Assembly: GCF_901709675.1 (NCBI RefSeq)
Contig: NC_051095.1
Location: 4,525,956-4,589,955, forward strand
Length of the DNA: 64,000 bases
Origin: Syngnathus acus
Taxonomy: Eukaryota > Chordata > Actinopteri > Syngnathiformes > Syngnathidae
Direction of reading: 5' to 3'
Positions 25,501 to 35,922 of this stretch are shown piece after piece; within the stretch, counting starts at the first letter, position 1, and each line of letters opens with the position of its first letter. Below the pieces are notes generated by a model. It was not told the DNA's origin. It worked only from the letters and a program-made list of their open reading frames with translations, and did no database searches. A program made the position numbers and the translations under genes.

Positions 25501-27379
25501 GGCCCCCCACCCCTCCCTCCAGGTGGGAATTTTACTTCACTACTCCACGTTGGCGACCGCCCTCTGGGTCGGCGTGACAGGACGAAATATTTACAAGCAA
25601 GTGACGCGCAAAGCCAAGCGCTGCGAGGAGCCGGACGAGCCGCCCCCGCCGCCTCGCCCCATGCTGAGGTATGTGCGTGCAACAAAACGCGTCTTTCTGA
25701 TTTCTGTGTGGAGCGCTAAGCTTTCTGTTACTGCTTCCCAAAGGTTCTACTTAATTGGCGGAGGAATACCCACTATTGTTTGCGGCATCACGGCGGCGGC
25801 TAACATCAAGAATTACGGCAGCCAAATCAATGCGCCATAGTAAGTACAACCAGTCGATTCGTGTCAGACATCATGTCATATTTATTCTATTCTATTAACA
25901 TTGAAGGTAAATTTGGAAATGAATTGAGATGATAAAAAGAGTCAAGATCAAATCCCAACATGAAAGCAGAACGAAAGAAAATAACATGATTGAAGTCTGC
26001 CGCAGGCCAATGAGATGACGTTTTGAACTTTTTGTTTTTTCAGCTGCTGGATGGCGTGGGAGCCGAGCATCGGCGCTTTTTACGGCCCGACGGGTTTCAT
26101 CGTCTTCGTGGACTGCATGTACTTCCTCAGCATCCTGCTTCAGCTGCGGCGCCACCCCGAGCGGCGCTACGAGTTCAAGGAGCTGGCCGACGAGCGGCAG
26201 CACCTGGCCGGCGAGGCCGCAACGGACAGCCCGCGCCGGCCCATCACGCCCGGCGCCCTTCCGCGAGCCGCCTCCCCGGGGGCGCTGGAGAACGAGCACA
26301 CCTTTGGCGCTCAGCTCACGGGGGCGGCGGTGGCGTTGGGCTTGTACGCCAGCCTGTGGGTGTTTGGCGCCACGGCCGTGTCGCAGGACCACCCTTTTGA
26401 TTTGGCCTTCACGTGCCTGTTCGGTGTGGCGTCGCTGGCCCTCGCCGCGTTCATGGTGGCGCACCACTGCGTCAACAGGCAGGACGTGCGGCGCTTTTGG
26501 TCGCAGTCCTGCTGCTCCGCCGGACGTGACTATTCCGCACAGGAGGACGCTCTTCTGCCGCAACCCGGCGTCGCCGCGGCATCCGCGGCCGGCTCGGCCA
26601 AGACGGACGCAGATTCCAACAAGGGCGCCCGCAGCAGCAGCGCCGACTCCTCCTACACCAATAAGAGCGCGCCCAGCGTGCGCAACTCCGCCCACGGCAG
26701 CAAGCTGACCAATCTGCACGCAGAGGCTGCCCAGTGCAAGCCCCCCGTCGTCGCCCCCGTCGTCGCCCCCGTCGTCGCCCCCACCGCCCTGACGATGACC
26801 ATTTTGGACAACAGCCTGACGGAGCATTCGGTGGACAATGAAATCAAAATGCACGTGGCGCCGGTGGACGTGCAGTTCCGCCCCGTGGAAAACAATCCGG
26901 CCTCCAACAGGCCCCACAAGAACCGATCACGCGCTCACCGGGCCAGCCGCCTGACTGTGTTGCGGGAGTACGCCTATGACGTTCCCACCAGCGTGGACGG
27001 CAGCGTCCAAAGCGCCTCCAGCCGGCGGCACCACTATTACGACATGGCGGCCCGCAACAGCCGGCGTGCCGCCTACATGGCTTACAGAGAACGCCACCGG
27101 AGCCAGCTGCAGAACGACAGCAGCGACAGCGCCAGCCTGCCGCGACGCTCTCGTAAGGCCGGCGGGGTGTCCGAGGCGGGGGCGGCGCTCACCGGCTCCA
27201 AAGACTCCGTCGAGCCGTTCGGGAGCGGCGAACTGGAAACCAAATCGTACGGACTCAACCTCATCACACAAAATGGAAGTGCGCTCAAAGAAAATGACCA
27301 AGTGGTTCCACTAATAAGCACGGGCGAAAGCGCCCCCTCTATCAAAACTGGCCTGTGGAAGCATGAAACTACCGTGTAG
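16369..27379 (+). CDS. adgra3: Adhesion G protein-coupled receptor A3 (GPR125)
   Basis: Nineteen exons: 16369-16574, 17935-18006, 19455-19526, 21245-21316, 21401-21472, 21549-21709, 22734-22947, 23034-23198, 23340-23541, 23622-23771, 23871-24029, 24122-24289, 24488-24698, 24777-24985, 25125-25249, 25323-25446, 25523-25668, 25744-25839 and 26044-27379. They sum to 1319 codons plus stop (human 1321 as recalled). Order: signal peptide (1-21), LRRs (about 60-164), LRR C-terminal cap (165-218), Ig-like (219-330), hormone-receptor motif (336-408), GAIN/GPS region (413-711), seven membrane segments (720-1017), long tail ending WKHETTV, a PDZ ligand. Segments such as [17 protein letters not shown] and [17 protein letters not shown] separate it from ADGRA2. 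Known role: orphan adhesion receptor in planar cell polarity, linked to Dishevelled and DLG. Two introns are GC-AG. Confidence 0.97.
16575..17934. other. adgra3 intron 1
   Basis: 1.36 kb intron with GTGAGT donor and TTCACAG acceptor. No other gene or clear mobile element seen. Confidence 0.8.
17935..21709 (+). CDS. adgra3: adgra3 LRR exons 2-6
   Basis: Four consecutive exons of exactly 72 bases, each one 24-residue leucine-rich repeat in phase 2 ([64 protein letters not shown]), then a 161-base exon for the cysteine-rich cap ([14 protein letters not shown]). Introns 4 and 5 are only 84 and 76 bases. Confidence 0.95.
18007..19454. other. adgra3 intron 2
   Basis: 1.45 kb. Contains short A/T and C/T homopolymer tracts (18496-18511, 18890-18915). 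Nothing else recognised. Confidence 0.75.
19527..21244. other. adgra3 intron 3
   Basis: 1.72 kb, AT-rich toward the 3' end with several A and T tracts; a T tract lies at the acceptor. No exon or named repeat recognised. Confidence 0.75.
21710..22733. other. adgra3 intron 6
   Basis: 1.02 kb, AT-rich. A CACCACTAGATGGCAG motif at 22200-22215 also occurs in the MITE at 42673-42998 (ACCACTAGATGGCAGAC), suggesting a degraded relative. Confidence 0.55.
22734..23541 (+). CDS. adgra3: adgra3 Ig-like and hormone-receptor exons 7-9
   Basis: Exon 7 holds the first Ig cysteine (LPFQCQAS) and VLWYQNGR; exon 8 carries the partner cysteine (GNWECRVRT). Exon 9 is the hormone-receptor motif: [19 protein letters not shown]. 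Exon 9 ends at VINQ with donor CAG|GCGAGA, a GC splice site. Confidence 0.95.
23622..24985 (+). CDS. adgra3: adgra3 GAIN-region exons 10-14
   Basis: Starts MPLNESNVV and contains [42 protein letters not shown] and [10 protein letters not shown]. The GPS-like segment ends [12 protein letters not shown], lacking the usual HL(S/T) cleavage triad, so self-cleavage is doubtful, as is reported for this subfamily. Exon 13 ends with donor ATAG|GCAAGT, the second GC-AG intron. Confidence 0.95.
25125..27379 (+). CDS. adgra3: adgra3 seven-transmembrane and tail exons 15-19
   Basis: TM1 [17 protein letters not shown]2 [19 protein letters not shown]3 [16 protein letters not shown]4 [18 protein letters not shown]5 [18 protein letters not shown]6 [17 protein letters not shown]7 [15 protein letters not shown]. 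Introns of 73-76 bases separate exons 15-18. The last exon is 1336 bases, GC-rich, and contains a 12-base VVAP-type tandem repeat at about 26746-26785. Confidence 0.96.
26746..26785 (+). repeat. In-frame 12-base coding repeat (VVAP x3)
   Basis: Three tandem copies of GTCGTCGCCCCC inside the adgra3 tail, adding [12 protein letters not shown]. The length is a multiple of three, so frame is kept. Likely polymorphic. Confidence 0.85.
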
Positions 27380-27553
27380 CGCCTCGTGCCATCCTGAAGA
27401 CACTGTGAAAGGCCATTTTTTTTTTTTTTTTTTTTCTTCAATCTGTTTTGTATTTTTCCACAATTCATCCACAAGCTCATCTGCTTTCTCTAAATGTTCT
27501 ATTTTTATAAGACGTGACTTTGCCACTGTGTTCATAACAACAACATCAGCTGT

Positions 27554-27559
27554 AATAAA
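27554..27559 (+). promoter_or_regulatory. adgra3 polyadenylation signal
   Basis: AATAAA 175 bases after the stop codon, followed by a GT-rich stretch. This is the first consensus signal downstream, so the 3' UTR is probably short. Confidence 0.65.
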
Positions 27560-27579
27560 AAGCTACAAAACCATGCACC

Positions 27580-30500
27580 TGCACTTTATTAGTGTTCAAT
27601 GTGTTGTTGTTTTTTTTTTTTAATGAGAGATACATAGAATGTCTGTATGTTCATCACAACAACAACAATAGCAGCAGCAGCAGCAATAAGAAGTAATTGG
27701 AAGTTTGTGATTCAGGCAAAGCCGTCTCTGCTCTGGGGCTCCCAAGCCAGTTCAAAGGTGAGCATGAAACAAGAATTTCTCTTGCTGACACGATGTGAGA
27801 AGCTGTTAATTGGCTTTTCGGGCTGACCTTCAGAGCTGCTTCCCCTCCGCCAGGTGAGCTGAGGCTTTTTTTCTTAATTTTTTTTTTTTTATATATAATT
27901 GCATTCCTGAGGGGCTCCCTGTCAGGGAGGCTTTTTGGTGGCACGTGGGCACAAATGGACGCCGCCGGGGTTGTGGTTGACAGCTGACTTGACAAGTTGG
28001 GACACACTCAGCACATGTCCTTGACTGCCATCATCCAAAACCTCCTCTCAAGTTTGTCATCATCAGTAGCCTCACGTTGTAATTCATGTGAACAAAAACA
28101 AAAAATCTTTTAGTTCCAGTCAGTAGAATCAAACTAGAATGACGCTCAAAGTACAAACTGTGATTTTCTTCTATATCCAAGAGTTCAAACTGCTTAATGT
28201 CACAGTGTCATCCCATAAATTTGCAGTTTGAAAATGTCCTTTTAATGAAGCTCATATATCACTGAGATTCATTGCCTTGCCAGTTTAGCTTTGACACTCT
28301 CTAATAAGAGCCTTAAATTATGCAAGTGGTATTAAATTTATAGCTTGAAATCCAGAGGGACGTTGGGCACGAACTTGGTGGGACAGAAAAAGCAACCATT
28401 GGAGGTATTTTTAGGAACAACTGAGCTTTGTAGTTAAAAATGTTCTCTCTTCAAAATAGCGTACTTGTCACTTTTTTTTGGTGCTCTAAATGTGGACTCA
28501 ACGAGTAATAATATGCAGGAATGAGTCGTTCGACTTCAGAAAATTCCATGTCGTCCCTTCAGCTACTTATTAGTCCTAATTGATGTCGTGCGCATGCGCT
28601 GTCGTTATGCTCGTCCCCGCCAAGGTGTGCGCGCCGTCAAACGACTCAGCAGCAGCAAGTGGTTGGCAGTCTGGCTCCACGTTTGCGTCTGTGCCGAGTT
28701 TTTATTAATTTCAGCCCAAAATGGACACAAGAGAAAGAGTGATGACCATTTCTGGCCGCGTGGATGCTGCCGTCTCGTCTGCTGGTAGGACGGTCTTGTC
28801 TTGTCCTATCCTGCGTGTGCGTGCATGAGAGTTGCATGTTGTCATCGAGTTCTTCGTTCTCTCCTTGTCATGTCGAAAAAGAGAACAATTATTTCTTGCC
28901 CAACAAATGTAAATGCACTTTAAGTAAAAATCATTTTAAATTGCTCTTAATTTGGTTTGGGTGTTTCTTTTATGTGCTTTGTCGAGCTGCTGCAACTCTT
29001 GCCTTCTTTTCAATTTCGCAACTTTGTCCAGGGCCTCTTTTAGTTGTACGTGTTTCGTCATTTTAGTATCAAACAAGCAATTTGTGAATCCCAAGTACTG
29101 TTCAATAGTTTTGTGGCACGTTAATGGCTTGCAATTGTTCATTAAAAAAAAAATACACGAAGATTGTTGAATTACTGAAAAGGTCCCGGCGTGTGAACAA
29201 GCGCTTCATGTTCTGCTCATTACAATTTATATTCCGTTTGATTATGATCAGACTGTAATCTTAAATAAATAAATAACTTGTTAAATAGGCCTAATATTAA
29301 ATGATCCCAAAAAATCAAATAATTATTTTAAATACGAAGAGATTTTGGGATATTTTATCCCATTAACTTGGCTATGTCGATAAGATTTTTACTGTTTGGA
29401 ATTTCTCTAGCATGTCTGCAGGTGGGACGTGAATATTTCATATTACTATTTTTCCGTCAAGTTGTGAGTGAACTGATGGAACTTCTTTTGTCGTTGTGTT
29501 GTCGTCGAGACTTCAGCTTGTTTTGAATTCGGGCTCAAGCAGGATCAGGCTGACTTGCTGGACGTGTGAGCTTAATATCTCTTGGGCAGCTTTTTGTTTG
29601 TTTGTTCCCTTTGTTGGGCATGGCACGGCGGGTTGGCAGCATGGACCATCTGCTGTGGGACTTGGGCCAATAGAATGTGGATGGCCGATGGGGCGGTCAA
29701 GGAGGAAGGATGAGGTTGCTGATGCATACAATGAGAGGAAAGATTCCACAAGATGGTGGAAGCTGGCTGTTGCCATGGCAATAGCAGAACTTAATTCATT
29801 TTAGAAGAGCAAACATAGTTTCATTCAAACATCTAAGGAGCAAAAATAATCTGGTGTATCGATTTTAGTCTTCAAAAACCACAAATTAGTGCACAAACAT
29901 AATTTGTAGTAACCTAAAGTGTGGTCCGTTAGCACCCTCTAGTGGTAGGCGCAAGAATCACTGCTACAGTTCAGTTGTATTTCTCTTTTAAGTATCTTTG
30001 AGGTGGGACTTGTAAATAATCTGTTTGAGAACCACTGTACTGCAGATGTGACTTACATAATGTGAGTAATTATTTTTTATTAATAACTTGAGTGCATGCG
30101 CGGCACCCGGCTCATCTCCTTCACTGCTGCATTGCGGCGGCTTTACTCTACGGGGCCGCTTTGCCGACGCCTTGGCTAATTTTGGCCAGCGAGTCAGAGG
30201 ACAAGGTCAGCGTGCGTGTGCGTGTACATGAGCTCTTCTACCCTCATGGCAACTTTGCAAGTGACCTGCCAACACTGATTTGTGAGAAGCGAACATCTTG
30301 AAGGCCCCTTTAGCTTGCCTTGGTGTTCATCCCAGGTTCGCCCAAATCTAGCGTTCATCTCGCCGGGAGCAATTACACCATTTCCCTTACCAGCTTGCCA
30401 TCTATCGCTGCACTCTAATTAAATAAAAAGGTGATGATGCGTTCATGGTCATAAAGTGTGTGCGCGGTCCTCATTACGCTAAAAGCAAGCGCTTCTTTGA

Positions 30501-30799
30501 AAGGTAATAGACGCCAAGTTGTACGGGGATGCTAATCCCCCCCGAGCAGTGTTTTATTAAACACTGCTTTCGTTTGGAGCGCTCTCTCTCTCGAAGCCCT
30601 CACTCTTATCTTCCCCCATCATCTCCTCGCACATGTTTTCTTGGCTCAGGAAAGGCAAAGTGCCGGTGAGGATCACTTTTGTGGCGGACAAAGTACGCAG
30701 GGGGATTTATCGGGTCACCACGGTGACGATAGCCTAAGATTTTTGTTTCACTGACGTATCATCAGTGGACCTCGGCTATTATTTCTCACGCTTCTCGTC
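27580..30799. other. Spacer between adgra3 and the first kcnip4 cassette
   Basis: About 3.2 kb without a supported gene. Contains T and A tracts, a CAGCAG/AACAAC run near 27655-27690 and a hAT-type MITE remnant at 29914-30037. No non-coding RNA could be recognised. Confidence 0.65.
29914..30037 (+). mobile_element. hAT-type MITE remnant
   Basis: Reads CTAAAGTGTGGTCC, CCTCTAGTGGTAGGC, AAGAATCACTGCTACAGTTC and ends TGTTTGAGAACCACTG. The last bases are the reverse complement of the typical hAT end CAGTGGTTCTCAAA. The 5' end has decayed (CCTAAAGTGTGG for expected CCCAAAGTGTGG). Confidence 0.6.
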
Positions 30800-30926
30800 A
30801 TGCGTACGCCGTCCGAAGAACGTCACAAGGCCGCGCCGGTTTTCCGCAAAGGCTTCTCCAAGAAAGTGGTGCTCAACTGCTGCCTGGTGCGTCGTATCCT
30901 CACCTGGACCTCCCCGAAAGCTAAAG
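30800..30926 (+). CDS. kcnip4: Candidate kcnip4 first exon with KChIP3-like dicysteine motif
   Basis: 42 codons from the first ATG after an in-frame TGA (30752), then G and donor GTAGCT, phase 1, fitting the DSIEDELE exon. The C-terminal half, [17 protein letters not shown], aligns with the recalled KChIP3/DREAM N-terminal exon (LMRCCLVKWILSSTAP), including the palmitoylatable CC. The first half is basic (FRKGFSKK). No transcript evidence; a chance frame is the alternative, but motif, phase and location agree. Confidence 0.55.
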
Positions 30927-33900
30927 GTAGCTCGCGTTTGTGGAAACGGCGTGACCTCATGTTTACTTAACTGTAGATGTAAAGTTGTCAGCCAATGATC
31001 CCAAACTTTGGATATTTTCTGACGATATCGAAAAGTATCATTAATTATGATTTGCATTCAGGCAACAGGGGACTTTTCAAATATTTGCGTATCCGTTAGT
31101 TGAATTTTTCACTTGTATGGCTTGGCCTGAGTGAAGTGGGGAGGGAAGGAGGAACAAGCGGGGTTGGGTATGTGATTTAGTGCTGGGAGGGAATGTCAAG
31201 TCCCACCGCTGGATTATCGATCACACGTCTCGCTCAGTGAGCCTCATGGTGATTTTTTTTTATTTTTTAAATATACCTATATACTGCATATTACATTACA
31301 TTTTTTCACTTCTTGCTTCACTTCTTGTTATTATTATTACAAAAGAGTGTCATAATGAAATGAGAGTGCATTCTTGCTTATTTAGCATCATGTGAGCCCC
31401 ACTGCTTTTTTTTCTTTTCATGTTTTTAGCTCGATTGCTTGTGCTTTTGTGGGACGCTGTTAAGTTGCCACGAACGGAGCTTTTAGGTGTACCTCCAGGC
31501 TAACAACAACAACGACAGCTGTTCTTGTCACGCATTATTAAAGCGCTAATATGCAAATTTGCCCTTGTTTAGATGTTAAAAATAGAACTCGTGTAGTATT
31601 GATTTGTCAAGGTCCCACATATGGGGCAACATATCAATTTGCAAAAATTTGTTAAAATACGGAGCAAGGTTGACTTGGCCGCTTCAACCTGTGAAACTAG
31701 ATGATTCCGAAAACTTTCTTCCTCTCTTGCTGCATGCGTGTGTTGACTGAATTACATCACAACTGTTGCCCATTGATGAGGGGGGGGAAAAGAAAAAAAA
31801 TTCATTTGGCACGTGAAGTTTCTGGCCGCACTTCTTGCTTTTAACCCGCAGAGGGCAGCATAGTACAGGAAAGTGAATTTCCAGCGTTGATGTGAGGTAA
31901 CTACTCTAAGTAGGCTCATATAGTTGGTCATTTTTCGCCCTTGTGTTTTACACTTTGAGTCAATTAAACACACAAATTGACCCAAAAACATCGTCATCAT
32001 TCCTGAACACCTCGAAAGTCCAAAGTTTGACATCCCATGTGATGAGTCACCGCTGAAAAGACAAATGTCTCCGGGCCTTTTTTTTTTTTATTCTATTTTG
32101 AGGAAAGACTCCTGTCGTGTTTGTCCTTGGTGATATAGAGAAGGTCGCTCTTTCCGGGGGGGAAATATATTTTGTGGCTCCGGACTGGTCAACAGTGTAG
32201 GTGAGCTGGAAATGATAATTGATGAGCGGCCTCCTTGGAGAAGACCCCCCCCGGAAGGGGTGCGAGCGAGAGAAGGAGGGTGGGGGTGTTGCGCTGTTGT
32301 CATTAAAATGATTCATGTGTTGTGGAAACAGTTGGTGAGGAATGATGGGAAAATGATGATCCCGCTCCTTCGCATTAATCTTGTTTCGGAGACATGAGAA
32401 AGAGGAAATGCTGCACCAAAGTGATGATGTTGATTATGATCACAGCTAGGGATGTTCCATGCCACTTTTCCAGACTGGTACCAGTCCAAATGTTTGTTTC
32501 CTGACTTGTCACCGATACCAACACCGATGTCCAATAGAATGAGTACTTTTGAAAAATGAAATTTTTCCTAAAAAACTGACAGGTTTTTTTTTTGTTTTTT
32601 TTTTAGACCTTCATATCCCAATATAGCAAATTTCTTAAAATTGCATTTGATTGATTGGCAATTTTGGTACCGGTACTCGCTACTCAGTACAATTTGGTAC
32701 TCGCCCACTCCTACGTATTTTAATCCAAAAATTATATCCATAATTTTTTTTATATTTCAATATTCAAGAACAGTGTCAGAGCTGTGAATGATGTTAGTAG
32801 CCATTAGCTAGCTTCATCCTTTTACGTTAGCAAGCTAATAAAGCGTGATTACTTCTTTGTTCATTTCATTTGGGGTTAAAAACCGTTCAGAAATTGCAAT
32901 TAGTCTTATCTTTTTCCTCCCAGTAATGAATTCAAGAGGAGCACTTTCCAATTGCAATCCTTTGTAAACAAGGAATTAGCCGCTAACAGCCGGGGATTAG
33001 TCCCGCGTCATTTTCAAAGTAACCTCTTGAAAGACAATAGTCGGTTGGCCCAGCCTTTGGCCCGTAACCGAGCCGGCGCCGTTTGTGTTTACGAGAGTGC
33101 ATTATTCACGATGCATTTGTGCGTTCCTTGAGCGAGACATGCTTTGACTCATTTAACCAACTATTAGTCATGGCTGGACACAACATGCAAAAGTGCACAG
33201 CAGCAGAAATGAGGCAGGCTGTTTCAGACTTGTGATTTTTTTTTAATGCTTCATTGGTTGGATCAGACAGATGTCCGCAATTGTGAACGCCGGCGTCATC
33301 AGCACATTTACCTCGTACACCAGATGGACTGGATTGTGCTACATTACTTTTGATCAAGAGTAAGACCGCCTGATGTGCAGCAGGCCTTGAAGCATTTTTA
33401 GACAAAAAAAAAGAAACACCAACAAATGTTTGGCGCAATTCTGAGAACTGATTTTGAGCAAAAAAAACAAAAATACCTGCAAATATCCAGTCACTAGTAT
33501 CCACTGGCACCAGTTTTATTTTATTTTTTTAAATTTTATTTATTTATTTTAAATATTTTATTTTATTTATTTAGGACAACGGTCATCAATCCTGCAATAT
33601 CCATTGACTAGTATCCACTGGCACCAGTTTATTTAATTTTTTTTTTTTTTTTTAATTTAAATTTTTTTTTTAATTTTATTTAGGACAATGCTCATCAATC
33701 CACAGAGCAAAAACGGATCGATGTTTGCAATACTTTCATATCCTGACATTCATCTTGCTCCCTCCCACCCACTGCTCACCCCTCCCCTCTCTGCTCGCTG
33801 GCCCATTTTTTTCATGAACCTCTCCAGTTAACTGCGAGCTGATAGTTACACACACAAGAGTTTTTCTCTCTGGTGGTCCCAGAGCAGCATACACGACCTG

Positions 33901-35864
33901 CAAGGTCCTTGACGCATCTCAGACAGCGGGGTCATCTTCTCACCTGTGCAGCCAGCCGCACATGTCCTGCTTTGCTGATGGCGCCGCTCCCAATTGTCTC
34001 CCTCGGGGTATCATCGCGTCATCTTTGAGTTGACTCTGTGTCCGCAGACGCTTTTCTGGAATTGGGTCAACAAGGCACGTCGGGAGGAAGTAAACCAGGT
34101 CAGCGCGGCAGGCGTGTATATGTTGTCTTAACAGGGACGCGTGTCTGGTCCAGAATTGTAAATAAAGCCCCTCTCGCACTTTCAAGGAAACCACTCGACT
34201 GGATCTGGAGGTTCACGGGAAATGACACCCGCGTGTACTTTCTCATCCTTAGTGGAGAGATTACTGGCACTCCACTTGTGATGAACCGATTTGATTGGTT
34301 TACGGGCCTCCGCTTGATGATGTCATAATTACATGAGTACAGTTCAAAACAATCTGCCGTGGAAGTAAAACAGACTTAAATCTGGCAGACTTGTTCATTT
34401 GTTCGGTGGTAAGGGATTTAAGAAAAAATCCAACAAAATTTAAAAATAAGCAAAATCTGCTTTTTATTTACATTTCTTTCCAGTATGTAGACTCAAGCTC
34501 GACTGAGCGTGTTGGCTCCGACACAAACAAACCTACAGAGCGGCGATATTTACCATCGCCGAGTGAAATATTGACGTCTCTGAGGACGCCGTTTTTGGCC
34601 GGAGCTTCCGTAAGCGCTCATTAGTATGCACGTGTGAGCACATGGCCCATGTGTCAAGATCAATGTCCTAGAAAAGCACTTTTTCATCAATTCCCAGGCG
34701 TTATCATAACCCTCAGGGGGGCGCGGTTATCACCATGGGAACGCATACATTTATAATCACGGTACAGTAGGTTTAAATTACAGTGGGCACAAAAAGGGGA
34801 AAAAAAAATTGGGAACATTTTTGGGAGTTTTGGAAAATGGTGTCAAAATTTCCCTTGATGTGAATGGTTGTGACGTTTTCAAAAAGTCCAACATTTCATA
34901 TCGAGTGTAATTGTGTAAACTCACTTTATTGTCATCATTTAATTCAATATACTCTCTGCCAAGACATTACGTGAACCCCCTTTATGCGGAAGACGGCGAT
35001 TCATCAAAGTTTTACTGTGCCATTACGTTTAAAAAGCCAGCTGGCCCCCGCTTAAAGTAAATACGGCGACGCTGACGCTCTCCAGGCCGGTTTGGCACGC
35101 GGACAGCGTGAACGATGAGTCGGCGGGATAATGTTCACGGCTGCCCCAACGTGTTGGTTAGCGCCACCTTTTGTTTCAACCGCGCATTGCTTCAAGGAGG
35201 TCATAACCCACAAGTGAGCTTTGCGCGTAAGCATGAAGATAATTCGACTGAGTCAGCAGGTTTGCGTTTATATTAATAGACTCTTCAACATCAGCACATT
35301 TTGTAAAGAAAAGGATGATATCCCTATTTTAGTCGTGACCTTTTTCCCCAAAGGTCATTCGGCAAGAAAAGTGCCCAGGCAGGTTAGCGCATACAAAGGA
35401 GCACATAAAAGATTCACGCCAAGAAGCGTCTCGTATGCGTTTCAGACGAGCGCCCCCGGGGAGCGTTTGCGTTAACGTCCGTACGCTCTGTCATCAGCGA
35501 TTCATTACTCTCGTCGGGTATCGAGCCGCAGGCGCTTATCTGCGGCGGCGCCCCGCCTTGGTTCGGCCGTCTCTTAGCCTTCTACATGAAAGCACCAAAT
35601 TGGCTTTTATCGCTTTTGCACAGGACCCAACTGGCTGCCTCGCCGATGTAGACTTTAGGGCAAGTAGGAATTGTGAATCTTTGCATCCGACTGGCTGTTT
35701 GCTCGACCGATATCGATGTTGTCGCCCTTTGAAGAGGCTTTGACTTTTGAGACTATTTGTCCAGACGTCTTTAGGTACATGTGCCACACAAGAACGAGAC
35801 TGTACTTTTTTTTTTTTTTTGCTAGAATTTTTTTTTTTGGTCTTCTTCAAATGCAGTGTGTGTA

Positions 35865-35922
<58 letters not shown>

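Noticed and set aside
25895-26917. 340-codon open frame on the minus strand
   Set aside because: It is the antisense of the GC-rich last adgra3 exon (plus intron sequence); composition explains its length and it has no recognisable domain.
28588-28788. Plus open frame MRMRCRYARPRQG as a small gene
   Set aside because: No domain, no splice support and no similarity recognised.
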